Positions 1-6,215 of a DNA stretch of 15,209 nt are shown in pieces. The stretch covers positions 1-15,209 of the forward strand of contig CALBTA010000270.1 of NCBI GenBank assembly GCA_937967755.1. Direction: 5' to 3'. This DNA comes from an uncultured Planctomycetaceae bacterium (GTDB lineage: Bacteria > Planctomycetota > Planctomycetia > Pirellulales > Pirellulaceae). Numbering within the stretch: position 1 is the first letter of the stretch; every line of letters starts with the position of its first letter. The position numbers and the translations under genes were made by a program. The notes under the pieces are model-generated. The model had not been told where the DNA came from and made no database searches. It worked only from the letters and a program-made list of their open reading frames with translations.

Positions 1-22
1 CGAGTGCTGCGAAATAGTCCAT
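1..22 (-). CDS. 5' end of a probable IS110-family transposase (partial)
   Basis: Only the first seven codons are visible, reading MDYFAAL, before the gene leaves the window. IS110-family transposases (DEDD/RuvC-like recombinases) typically open with M-[DE]-Y-[FY]-x-G-L-D-V, so the match is suggestive but very short. The ATG is preceded at a 7-base spacing by a good ribosome binding site (GGAGA, complement of about 30-34). The reading frame is open to the edge. It lies downstream of, and on the same strand as, the HEPN-like gene ending at 287. The identification rests on seven residues and family knowledge, so another protein beginning this way cannot be excluded. Confidence 0.42.
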
Positions 23-286
23 GGTGTTCTCCGATCCCCGTGCATCGAGCGCGTAGTTGTTGTGTGAATGCGTGACAGCGGCCAGCTTTCTCGAGCCTGC
101 CGAGCGGTTGCATCGACGGACAGGTGGCCAGTCAACTAGTAGCATATGCCCGCGAAAATGTCGGCTTAGCGGGTTCGCGAACCGAGCGAATATCGCTCGC
201 CTGCAGCGCAGAGGTCGGGTCGTTCCGGTTGTGCCGAATAAACCAGAAGCGGAAGAGATGTCGCGCCGAATAGTGCGCTCGTCGCG
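23..286 (-). other. Non-coding leader of the putative IS110 element; possible guide-RNA region
   Basis: These 264 bases separate the HEPN-like gene from the putative transposase start and hold no convincing gene. IS110-group elements are known to carry a structured bridge RNA in the non-coding end upstream of the transposase. Local structure is visible: a 7-bp hairpin CGAGCGA-ATA-TCGCTCG at 183-199, a CCCGC/GCGGG stem spanning about 149-173, and complementary GGCCA/TGGCC ends around 80-129. The outer boundary of the element cannot be placed, because IS110 elements lack clear terminal inverted repeats. The RNA is inferred from position and weak structure only. Confidence 0.28.
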
Positions 287-727
287 CTAATTGCGGATCC
301 GGCGTTCGTACGCGGCGATGCCGTCTTTGAACTGCTGCAGCAACTCAGGTGTTTGGCAGGTGTCAACCGCGGCTGAAATTCTAGTAGCGTTCTCGACACA
401 TTCTCGCGCAAGTTCGACTTGTTCGACCTCGGAGTTCGCCAATTGATAGTCGGCCTTCAATCGATCTGAATGCAGATCAGACAAGTAGGCGGCCGCTAGT
501 CGTAACTCTTCAATCCCGCAATTGTAGAGAGGGTGCTGGACGAAGATGTGAGCGTTTTCAGTACGCGGAACCGTAGTTCCGACGCTCGTGAGCAGTTCGC
601 AAGCGGCGTGATAAGCTCCGTAGTTCGCCCGGCTGATCGCGGTACGGCAACTTGCAGCGTCGGGTTTAGCCGCGGCCAAGCGTCCCGCTAGCGAAATGAA
701 CTCTTGCGCCTTCATCGAATAGGTCAT
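287..727 (-). CDS. HEPN-domain-like protein
   Basis: This is a 146-residue, mostly helical cytoplasmic protein. Residues 27-45 contain R33-ANYGAY-H40, an R-x6-H arrangement fitting the R-x4-6-H signature of HEPN-superfamily ribonucleases, with the preceding helix and the small/aromatic pattern (SRxxYxAxHA) seen in family members. HEPN proteins often act as RNA-cutting toxins or as partners of nucleotidyltransferases, but no nucleotidyltransferase is visible here. The ATG at 727 overlaps the stop of the upstream gene as ATGA (724-727), so the two are very likely translated from one mRNA; an internal Met five residues in is an alternative start. HEPN assignment is fairly likely; a toxin or RNase role is inference. 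Confidence 0.68.
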   Translation of the reverse strand: MTYSMKAQEFISLAGRLAAAKPDAASCRTAISRANYGAYHAACELLTSVGTTVPRTENAHIFVQHPLYNCGIEELRLAAAYLSDLHSDRLKADYQLANSEVEQVELARECVENATRISAAVDTCQTPELLQQFKDGIAAYERRIRN

Positions 728-1083
728 CCGTGGGAAAGCGCCAATCGCCAGATTCGGTCATCGTTGAAGGTCTCCCACATCCGCTTGTGCCATACAGCAC
801 GCCGGTCCGCAATTTCCTCGATCTCGCCAACCGCACTCGCACAAACCATTGAATAAACATAGCCCGGATATTCGGGGTCAAACTGGTATTCAATCTTTAC
901 TTCACCAGGAAAGATCTGCTGGGTCAGGGCGATGATCTGCTTTTCAGTCGATTCGTCAACACGAGGATCGACCGGCTGCGCCGAATGCGCGGATTGCTCC
1001 AGCAATCGCACGCGGCGTTCCAGCCACTGCAAGTGCTCGCGCAACGTGGAAACTTCGCTGGGGGCAGATGGTGTGGTGGTCAT
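724..1083 (-). CDS. Unknown 119-residue coiled-coil protein, partner of the HEPN-like gene
   Basis: I do not recognise this family. The Ser/Pro/Thr-rich N terminus (residues 1-12) is followed by a probable coiled coil around residues 13-30 (REHLQWLERRVRLLEQ). An acidic/aromatic C-terminal half includes KIEYQFDPEYPGY and a Trp-rich tail. The ATG at 1083 is preferred over longer frames because a perfect extended -10 promoter sits just 7 bases upstream, leaving no room for a longer leader or a ribosome binding site. Its stop overlaps the HEPN-like start by four bases, suggesting coordinated amounts of the two proteins, as in toxin-antitoxin pairs. That role is inferred from arrangement only. Confidence 0.66.
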   Translation of the reverse strand: MTTTPSAPSEVSTLREHLQWLERRVRLLEQSAHSAQPVDPRVDESTEKQIIALTQQIFPGEVKIEYQFDPEYPGYVYSMVCASAVGEIEEIADRRAVWHKRMWETFNDDRIWRLALSHG

Positions 1084-1099
1084 GCTGGTTATTATAGCA
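1084..1099 (-). promoter_or_regulatory. Extended -10 promoter giving a probably leaderless mRNA
   Basis: On the minus strand TGCTATAAT (complement of 1091-1099) is a perfect extended -10 element (TGn-TATAAT). No good -35 is present, as is usual for this promoter type. Transcription would begin about 7 bases downstream, at or next to the ATG at 1083. No Shine-Dalgarno sequence lies between, consistent with a leaderless transcript for the 119-residue gene and the HEPN-like gene. Confidence 0.6.
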
Positions 1100-1169
1100 G
1101 CAACATTCTGCGGAAAAACATGAAGCGCACCTAATGGCACGAGGGAAAGAAACGAGCATGACAACCAAC

Positions 1170-1216
1170 AAAAAACGCCCGCTTCGACCAGCACGTTGCT
1201 GATCGAAGGGGCGTTT
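1170..1216 (-). terminator. Rho-independent terminator of the pilin gene
   Basis: On the minus strand a long hairpin has arms AAACGCCCCTTCGATCAGCA and TGCTGGTCGAAGCGGGCG. It has a 3-base loop (ACG), one bulge and one G-T pair, and is followed directly by a run of six T. It lies about 66 bases past the pilin stop codon and before the extended -10 promoter of the next minus-strand gene, insulating the two units. Confidence 0.88.
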
Positions 1217-1281
1217 GACCGGGTGCTCCAAGCCGCGCCGAAAACCGGCGGCGGCCAGGAGATGACTCCGATAACGGATGC

Positions 1282-1479
1282 TTAGAAGCCGCCTTCGGTG
1301 TTGGCTTCTTCGATCTTTCCGCGAATGCCATCAAACGTGGTGTTCGCATTCTGACCGATCGCTTGGATGGCCGTAATACAAACGATCACGATCAAGGCCA
1401 GCATCACGGCGTATTCAACCGCGGTGGGGCCATCTTCCGAAGCGAGGAAACGTTGTACTTTCAAAGCGAGACTGTTCAT
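1282..1479 (-). CDS. Flp/Fap-type (type IVb) pilin
   Basis: This 65-residue prepilin would be assembled by a Tad-type secretion/pilus machine. It has a short basic leader (residues 1-17), then G17-PTAV-E22-Y23: the prepilin peptidase site is after G17, with the conserved Glu at +5 and Tyr at +6. A hydrophobic helix follows (about residues 24-45, AVMLALIVIVCITAIQAIG) and then a short polar tail. The ATG at 1479 is chosen because GGAGGAAC stands just upstream; an in-frame extension to 1539 lacks this site and does not fit the family. No tad assembly gene is in the window, so it is an orphan pilin locus here. A GEMM-like riboswitch precedes it and a strong terminator follows. Confidence 0.93.
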   Translation of the reverse strand: MNSLALKVQRFLASEDGPTAVEYAVMLALIVIVCITAIQAIGQNANTTFDGIRGKIEEANTEGGF

Positions 1480-1580
1480 GAGTTCCTCCGAACCTGTTGG
1501 CCTGAGCCGGCCAGCAATGAAAAAGTTTTTGTTGATCAAACCTTCCCAGGTGTGCGAAAGAACACAAGTTCCATCGCGGG

Positions 1581-1667
1581 CCTACAAAAAACGCACCTGA
1601 AAAACCTTGACACGACAAATGTCGTCTCACGCTTACTCGAAGGATCATTGCGCACCGTGGTGCGATT
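1581..1667 (-). promoter_or_regulatory. Probable expression platform of the riboswitch
   Basis: Directly after the aptamer, the minus strand has a hairpin CGCAC-CACG-GTGCG (complement of 1651-1664). A second hairpin, ACGAC-ATTT-GTCGT (1612-1625), is followed by GG-TTTTT at 1600-1604 and another T run near 1586-1591. This arrangement resembles a terminator-type switch between ligand-binding RNA and pilin mRNA. The terminator hairpin is short, and the direction of control (on or off with ligand) cannot be decided by eye. Confidence 0.4.
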
Positions 1668-1767
1668 CATCCCTTCGGCAACCTGGCTACCGGGCCGCTT
1701 GTGGCCGCCCGGTCCTCGGCTTTGCGTGGTCCAACCCGTGGGCTGGCCCGTGCCTTTGTCGAGGATG
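1668..1767 (-). ncRNA. GEMM-I-like (cyclic di-GMP-I) riboswitch upstream of the pilin gene
   Basis: The minus strand shows the hallmark words of GEMM-I RNA in the right order. ACGCAAAGCC (complement of 1718-1727) is followed by a GC-rich hairpin with CCGGGC/GCCCGG arms, then GGTAGCC-A-GGTTGCCGA (about 1675-1691). An outer stem pairs CATCC (1763-1767) with GGATG (1668-1672), and GGCA (1751-1754) pairs with TGCC (1677-1680). The first inner hairpin is CCAGCC-CACG-GGTTGG, lacking the usual GNRA loop. The base before the conserved CA is G, which in the family favours c-di-GMP over cGAMP. It lies about 190 bases upstream of the pilin ATG in the same orientation. Confidence 0.8.
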
Positions 1768-1800
1768 TGAGACAGTAGGCCGTTTCGTTGCTCGGCACGG

Positions 1801-2214
1801 GTGAACGTCACCAATGCCTTGCTACAGGAAACCTAGGTCAACTTCCCCTACTGTCAAATCGCCAGCTTTAATGAAAACGAGAAATTTTTCACAGCTCGCG
1901 CCTCGCTGTTTCGTTTCTGCAACATCCGCGCGGGATGTGCGGGTTGTGCGGCAAAGTCGCGTTGCAATTCCGCCAGCGGGTTTCGCCGCCGTTGCAACGG
2001 CTGGCCAAAACTAATTCTGCACGTGATCTCCCAGCGGCAAAACTTCCAGTTGGGGCCGAGTGCTAAAAGTTTGACGGCGCAACTAACGACGCCCTCTGGC
2101 TGAATTTTTGTTGCCAAAAGTCCCCATGTCGCGATTTTGCAACCTACATTTGGAACAGCCGCGGCTTTTGGCCCGCGTCGCTTCATGACACACGTTCTTA
2201 CAAAGGTTGACGAC
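1801..2214. other. Intergenic stretch without a recognisable gene
   Basis: About 410 bases between the riboswitch and the small secreted-protein gene. Reading frames here have no family character. Palindromes seen are ACATCC-GCGCG-GGATGT at 1922-1938 and a perfect 14-base GCCGTTGCAACGGC at 1988-2001. The pilin/riboswitch promoter should lie in the 1800-1860 part on the minus strand, where a TTGACA (1853-1858) is visible but no acceptable -10 partner was found. Confidence 0.5.
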
Positions 2215-2508
2215 ATGTACCGCGCCATCATCCTCTCGCTTGCTTTGTTCAGCCTGTTTCTGATTGCCGGCCTGGCTCACGCTGGTGATCACGGGCGTTG
2301 CCATCGCGGCTGGCGAGCATCCCATGGCGGCGGGCTGTTCGGGTGGCGAAACTACAGCGCCGAAGAGCGGCGCAATTTTCCGACTTGCTACGGCGGGTAC
2401 GAACGGTACTTCGGTGGGTTCCACGCGAACTACTTCCGCGATTTTCCCGGCGACCACGATGGCTTGAATAACGACCGCTACGGCTACGGCAGCGGTTGGG
2501 CCTGGTAG
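2215..2508 (+). CDS. Small secreted Gly/Tyr/Arg-rich protein of unknown function
   Basis: This 97-residue protein has a clear Sec signal peptide: MYR, then a hydrophobic core (IILSLALFSLFLIAG) and an LAHA-G cleavage site near residue 23. The mature part of about 74 residues is rich in Gly, Tyr, Phe, Trp, Arg and Asn, with two Cys, one near the start and one mid-chain. It has no recognisable domain; such compositions occur in small exported planctomycete proteins of unknown role. The ATG at 2215 is chosen because it begins the signal peptide; a weak AAAGG lies at 2202-2206. The longer in-frame extension to 2137 would bury the signal and is rejected. The gene stands alone on the plus strand. 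Confidence 0.72.
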   Translation: MYRAIILSLALFSLFLIAGLAHAGDHGRCHRGWRASHGGGLFGWRNYSAEERRNFPTCYGGYERYFGGFHANYFRDFPGDHDGLNNDRYGYGSGWAW

Positions 2509-2544
2509 CCGCCCGCGGTTTTTGCAACGCTCTCGCCCGAACAT

Positions 2545-2564
2545 GACGGCCGACAGAGGCCGTC
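2545..2564. repeat. REP-like hairpin
   Basis: GACGGCC-GACAGA-GGCCGTC is a perfect 7-bp stem lying 36 bases after the small secreted-protein gene. There is no T run, so it is not a typical terminator. Its layout, a GC-rich stem between genes, matches other hairpins in this window. Confidence 0.5.
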
Positions 2565-2687
2565 CTACATCTGTCTTCCGAGCGCAATGTTGCTTGGCAT
2601 CACCCTTATGAAGTGGTGTAATGGGGTACGCAGTTTTCTGTGTTTCCGTGACACCTTCCATAGGCCGAAGCCAGGTGAGGAACTTGC

Positions 2688-3944
2688 ATGCGTTATTTCA
2701 GATGTTCTCTGCTCGCCGTTCTGTTCATTGCGATTCCCTCCACGTCGTTCTCCGGTGAGGAGGGGGCATTCTCCATCGTCGATGATGGCAAGACGCTCAC
2801 GGTGAAGTTCGGCGAAAAGATCGTGCTGCGGTACAACATCGCCGCCGTCCCTTCGCCTGACGAGGCCAAGCCCTACTACGCCCGCAGCGGACACATCCAC
2901 CCCGTCTTCACGCCCGCCGGGCACGCAGTGACAGGTGATATGTGCCCCGACCACATTCACCAACATGCCATTTGGTTTGCCTGGACCAACGCCGTTTACG
3001 ACGGCCGAAAGATTGACTTTTGGAACAGCCAGGCCCAGCAGGGGCGAGTCGAACATGCTGAAGTCGTCGGCAAAGAATGGAGTGATAATGCTGCGACCTT
3101 TCGGGTGCGGTTGAATCATGTCGACCTGACTGGGGACCAGCCGCGCGACGTGCTGCAAGAAATTTGGACGGTCGAAGTCGAGGAAAAACAGGGTGTTTAC
3201 GTGATTGATTTGGAATCGGTTCAAGCGTGCGCGACCGACAAGCCGCTTCACCTGAAGAAGCATCACTACGGTGCGATGGGCCTGCGGGCACCGATGGACT
3301 GGAACGAGCCGCGCGGCGGATTCCTGACCAGCGAAGGCAAGACGCGGGCCAACGGAAATCACACCCGCCCGCAGTGGGTCGACAGTTTCGGTCCAGTCGA
3401 AGACGACGGTGACGCTCAGGCGTTCGCCGGCCTGACGGTGATGCAACACCCTACCAATTTCCGCTTCCCACAACCGGTCCGGCTGCATCCCAAGTTCAGT
3501 TACTGTTGTTACGCGCCGATGGTGCTGGGCGACTTTTCGATCGAGCCGGGCGACGATTACGTTTCCCGGTTTCGCTATGTGGTTCACGACGGCAAGCTAA
3601 ACAAAGAACTGACCGCCGCGCTGTGGGCGGAATACCGGGATCGCTACAAAGCAGCGCAAGAAGCCGGGGTCACGGTTCAAGTTCGCATCGCGGCGGACGG
3701 AGCGATCACGATCAACGGCGATGCCGCCACGCAAGAGACCTTCGTCGATCAATTCGCCCAGGTTTTGAAGCGGCACAAAGAGAGCGATGCCAAGGACAAT
3801 CCAGTGTCGGTCTCAATTGTTGCGCACGAAGATCTCCCGTACGCCAAAGTGATCGAGGTTTTGCAAATGGCCAACCAGGCGGGCGAACGAGCATCGGTGG
3901 CTATCAAAAAAGTTTCGTTTCGCGCCGACAAGCAGCAGGACTAG
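2688..3944 (+). CDS. Secreted DUF6807 (PmoA-like) protein with C-terminal ExbD/TolR-like domain
   Basis: This 418-residue exported protein has a signal peptide at residues 1-22 (cleavage near STSFS-GEE). Residues about 26-320 match the DUF6807 'PmoA' family common in planctomycetes: YYARSGHIHPV (63-73), DHIHQHAIWFAW (88-99), IDFWN (109-113) and KKHHYGAMGLR (190-200). The name PmoA is historical and does not imply methane oxidation; the His-rich motifs suggest a sugar- or metal-binding beta-sandwich, but no reaction is established. Residues about 327-408 look like the periplasmic domain of ExbD/TolR (VRIAADGAITING, then LPYAKVIEVLQMANQAG) without its membrane helix, an unusual fusion. The start is supported by AGGTGAGGA at 2673-2681. 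Confidence 0.85.
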   Translation: MRYFRCSLLAVLFIAIPSTSFSGEEGAFSIVDDGKTLTVKFGEKIVLRYNIAAVPSPDEAKPYYARSGHIHPVFTPAGHAVTGDMCPDHIHQHAIWFAWTNAVYDGRKIDFWNSQAQQGRVEHAEVVGKEWSDNAATFRVRLNHVDLTGDQPRDVLQEIWTVEVEEKQGVYVIDLESVQACATDKPLHLKKHHYGAMGLRAPMDWNEPRGGFLTSEGKTRANGNHTRPQWVDSFGPVEDDGDAQAFAGLTVMQHPTNFRFPQPVRLHPKFSYCCYAPMVLGDFSIEPGDDYVSRFRYVVHDGKLNKELTAALWAEYRDRYKAAQEAGVTVQVRIAADGAITINGDAATQETFVDQFAQVLKRHKESDAKDNPVSVSIVAHEDLPYAKVIEVLQMANQAGERASVAIKKVSFRADKQQD

Positions 3945-3949
3945 CGCCG

Positions 3950-3964
3950 TCTCGCGCCGCGAGA
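3950..3964. terminator. Small hairpin between convergent genes
   Basis: TCTCGC-GCC-GCGAGA, with 6-bp arms and a 3-base loop, fills half of the 30-base gap between the stops at 3944 and 3975. It could end transcription from both sides, but there is no T run, so this is weak. Confidence 0.35.
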
Positions 3965-3974
3965 TTCTGCCGCG

Positions 3975-5345
3975 TTACGCTTGTTCGACGCGATCGACAC
4001 AAACCACCCGCAAGTCGCACACATTGGTGTGGGTTGGGCCGGTCTTCAGCAAGCCATCAAGCCGTTGGAAAAAGTGGTACGCGTCGTTGCGTCGTAGAAA
4101 CTCGGCCGGAGTGAGTGTGAGTTCGCCACATTTTTCCGCAATCATCTCGTCAATCATCGCTCCCGCCGCATCTGTTGGGCCATCCTCGCCATCGGTTCCG
4201 CCAGAAAGCAGACAAATGCCCTCCATTGGTTGAGCGTTCTCACTTTCCAGCAACTGAACCAACGCTGCCAACACCAATTGCTGATTCCGTCCCCCGGTGC
4301 CCCGATGCTCTTCCTCAATCAACTGCACGACCGGCTCGCCGCCGGTGATCAAACAATCCGGGCCGGATTGATCGCGCATCCTCACTGCCATCTTCGCGAG
4401 TTGACGCCCGGCGTCCTCGGCGTTCTCCTTCAAATCAACCGAAGCATGCATCGCGTGCGAGTACCCGCGACGCTCGGCTTCGATGCCGGCGGCGTCCACG
4501 GCCGTAGCGTTGTTGCCGATGATGTAATTGTGATTGCTACGAATATCAGGACGATCAACAGTTGCTTGCTGCGCCAGCGCCGTGAAGATCGATTGCGGCA
4601 GTTCTGCCTCGCGCGCACCAAATTGCTCCAGGATAGCGAGCGCATCTTCTGCTGTTGTCGAATCGGCGACCGTCGGGCCGGAAGCGATCACGTCCAGCGG
4701 GTCGCCTGGCACATCGGAAATGATCTGCGTTACCAACTGCCCTGCACACGACGCCCGCGCCAACCCGCCCCCTTTGATCCGGCTGAGGTGCTTTCGTACC
4801 GTATTCAACTGCTGGATATTCGCACCGGCGGCGCTCAAGAAACGTGTAACCTGCTGCTTGTCTTCTAGCGAAACACCATCGACGGGTGACGGCAGCAATG
4901 CCGATCCGCCGCCCGACAACAGGCAAATCACCAAATCGCGTTCGGTCGCCGACTCAACGATTTGCAAGATCTCTTCCGCCCCACGAACGCCCGCGCCGCT
5001 CGGCTCATTCACACCGGCGTCGCGGGCCGCGTGCAAGTGAATCCGCTTCAACGGCCGCAGGCAATCGGCCGGAACATTGATCCACCCGGCGACTTGCTTC
5101 GACGCCAGCACCGCTTCGCCCAGCGCATCTTCCAGCCCCGCTGCCATCCCCGCCCCCGCTTTGCCCGCCCCGACAACCATGATGCGGTCGATCGCGTCCA
5201 AATCAAACACAGCATCCGCCACTTGCAAAGTTGTTCCGTCAACGCAAACATGCTCGCGCACCAGCCGGTCGCTGGCGACGGCGTCAACGCCTGCTCGCCA
5301 GATGGCCAGCGCGTCTTCCCACAATTGCGAGGGCGAGCGTTTCAT
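3975..5345 (-). CDS. Glycerate 2-kinase, MOFRL/DUF4147 family (GckA/TtuD type)
   Basis: This 456-residue cytoplasmic kinase phosphorylates D-glycerate with ATP to 2-phosphoglycerate, feeding glycerate into glycolysis. The N-terminal DUF4147 domain (about 7-255) shows VVGAGKAGAGMA (57-68), LLSGGGSALLPSP (142-154), KGGGLA (191-196) and SDVPGDPLDVIASGPT (210-225). The C-terminal MOFRL part (about 330-448) shows ITGGEPVV, GTGGRNQQLVLA (349-360), SGGTDGEDGPTDAAGA (381-396) and GPTHTNVCDLRV (436-447). All expected motifs are present and the length is normal. ATG at 5345 is chosen because it overlaps the upstream stop as ATGA (5342-5345), showing translational coupling. The gene is convergent with the DUF6807 gene. 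Tartrate or glyoxylate metabolism are usual contexts, but no other pathway gene is nearby. Confidence 0.93.
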   Translation of the reverse strand: MKRSPSQLWEDALAIWRAGVDAVASDRLVREHVCVDGTTLQVADAVFDLDAIDRIMVVGAGKAGAGMAAGLEDALGEAVLASKQVAGWINVPADCLRPLKRIHLHAARDAGVNEPSGAGVRGAEEILQIVESATERDLVICLLSGGGSALLPSPVDGVSLEDKQQVTRFLSAAGANIQQLNTVRKHLSRIKGGGLARASCAGQLVTQIISDVPGDPLDVIASGPTVADSTTAEDALAILEQFGAREAELPQSIFTALAQQATVDRPDIRSNHNYIIGNNATAVDAAGIEAERRGYSHAMHASVDLKENAEDAGRQLAKMAVRMRDQSGPDCLITGGEPVVQLIEEEHRGTGGRNQQLVLAALVQLLESENAQPMEGICLLSGGTDGEDGPTDAAGAMIDEMIAEKCGELTLTPAEFLRRNDAYHFFQRLDGLLKTGPTHTNVCDLRVVCVDRVEQA

Positions 5346-6004
5346 GCCTTGACCCGCATCACGTCGAGCCACTGCCCCGGCTGGGCGATGGCGATTTGCC
5401 CAATCGCGTTTGGCGTTTTAGCGATGCAAACCAGCCCCGCCAAAAACGGGCCGCTGGGCGTATCGAACCGCCCGGCCAGCGCACAATACGGCGTGTTCTT
5501 TCCCCCATCGCCGGGTAACGGAACGTTGTTGAAAAAAATCTGCGAGAACCCTTGCGAACTAAGTTGCGGTGGCCAGCGGCGAAACTCCGGTTGGTGATCG
5601 GTCAGCACCTGCATCAAATTTGGCGCGATGGCGTCAACCACCTGCGGCAACTGGTCGCTCGGCGGCACCTTCCCTTCGCGGCCGACCGGCGCGATCACCA
5701 GCAACGCCAGCCGCATCGGCACGTTGTAAACTTCCAACTGAGCGCTCGATTCACCCGGTGGCGAACTCGGCAGCGAGGCAACATCAATTGCCAGTGGCTG
5801 CTGCGTGGCCGCGTGTTGTTTCTTCCCGCTCCGCAAGCTGCGGAAAATCACAAAGGCCACCAGCAGCACGGCCAACACGCCGCCAGCCAGAATCGCCAGC
5901 GGAACGATGCCGCCAATCTGATCGATCAACGTCGTCGCCCCATCAGCACTTTCGGCCGCGTGACCTTCATGCGCCAGCAACACTATGCCTGAAACCCAAG
6001 TCAT
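5342..6004 (-). CDS. Membrane-anchored protein of unknown function, coupled to glycerate kinase
   Basis: This 220-residue protein is unrecognised by family. A short hydrophobic N terminus (residues 1-16) and then a strong membrane helix at about 32-55 (IVPLAILAGGVLAVLLVAFVIF) precede a basic RSLRSGKK stop-transfer segment. After a Ser/Pro-rich linker comes a soluble domain of about 145 residues, starting near residue 88 (LEVYNVPMRLALLVIAPVG), that ends at the overlap with the kinase. The topology suggests a single-pass protein whose large domain lies in the cytoplasm, though a cleaved signal could change that. ATG at 6004 has AGGA upstream; a GTG at 6085 would add a Cys/Arg-rich extension and is less likely. 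The four-base overlap with the kinase gene shows a shared operon but not a shared pathway. Confidence 0.72.
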   Translation of the reverse strand: MTWVSGIVLLAHEGHAAESADGATTLIDQIGGIVPLAILAGGVLAVLLVAFVIFRSLRSGKKQHAATQQPLAIDVASLPSSPPGESSAQLEVYNVPMRLALLVIAPVGREGKVPPSDQLPQVVDAIAPNLMQVLTDHQPEFRRWPPQLSSQGFSQIFFNNVPLPGDGGKNTPYCALAGRFDTPSGPFLAGLVCIAKTPNAIGQIAIAQPGQWLDVMRVKA

Positions 6005-6209
6005 GACAACGATCCTAACGGTCCAATCTACTCTGTGACAAGTGCCGCAGCACTGTGCAAAGCGATGGTCACATCGGCGTAGCACGGACTCGCAGCCTTA
6101 TATCGAGTTACGGCGGCGAACCGGTGTTGGAGATTGCGTGTCTTGCCGCTGGTTGTTGCCCTCGCCGGTTGTTACTTGTTGCGTTAAAATTCGGACTCCC
6201 CCACATCAT

Positions 6210-6214
6210 GGAGG
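6210..6214 (+). promoter_or_regulatory. Ribosome binding site of metG
   Basis: GGAGG is the only strong ribosome binding site before metG. It is one base from the in-frame TTG at 6216 (too close) and ten bases from the in-frame CTG at 6225. The ATG at 6208 is out of frame. The site therefore leaves the start codon unresolved between TTG and CTG. Confidence 0.5.
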
Positions 6215-6215
6215 C

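Noticed and set aside
183..199. Hairpin CGAGCGA-ATA-TCGCTCG as a terminator of the HEPN pair
   Set aside because: No T run follows on the minus strand, so it is mentioned only as local structure in the leader region.
57..290. Plus-strand reading frame of 77 codons at the left end
   Set aside because: It has no ribosome binding site or family character, opposes the flanking genes and overlaps the probable IS110 leader; a shorter minus-strand frame in the same region is equally featureless.
1853..1858. TTGACA on the minus strand as -35 box for the riboswitch-pilin transcript
   Set aside because: No acceptable -10 sequence lies 16-18 bases downstream, so it is not reported as a promoter.
1854..2231. 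Minus-strand 125-codon frame upstream of the riboswitch
   Set aside because: Composition is unlike a real protein, there is no ribosome binding site, and it covers the start region of the secreted-protein gene on the other strand.
2565..3587. Long minus-strand frame (340 codons) across the DUF6807 gene
   Set aside because: It is the complement of a well-supported secreted protein gene and shows no domain; long shadow frames are expected in GC-rich DNA.
2688..3944. Reading 'PmoA' as a methane monooxygenase subunit
   Set aside because: DUF6807 proteins carry this label only by annotation history; this protein is secreted, lacks the PmoA membrane helices, and no pmoB or pmoC gene is nearby.
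4230..4868. Plus-strand frame of 212 codons inside glycerate kinase
   Set aside because: It lies opposite conserved kinase motifs and has low-complexity composition typical of a shadow frame.
6185..6190. TAAAAT as -10 box for metG
   Set aside because: Position would suit the gene, but no -35 or extended -10 was found at the right distance; one hexamer is too little.
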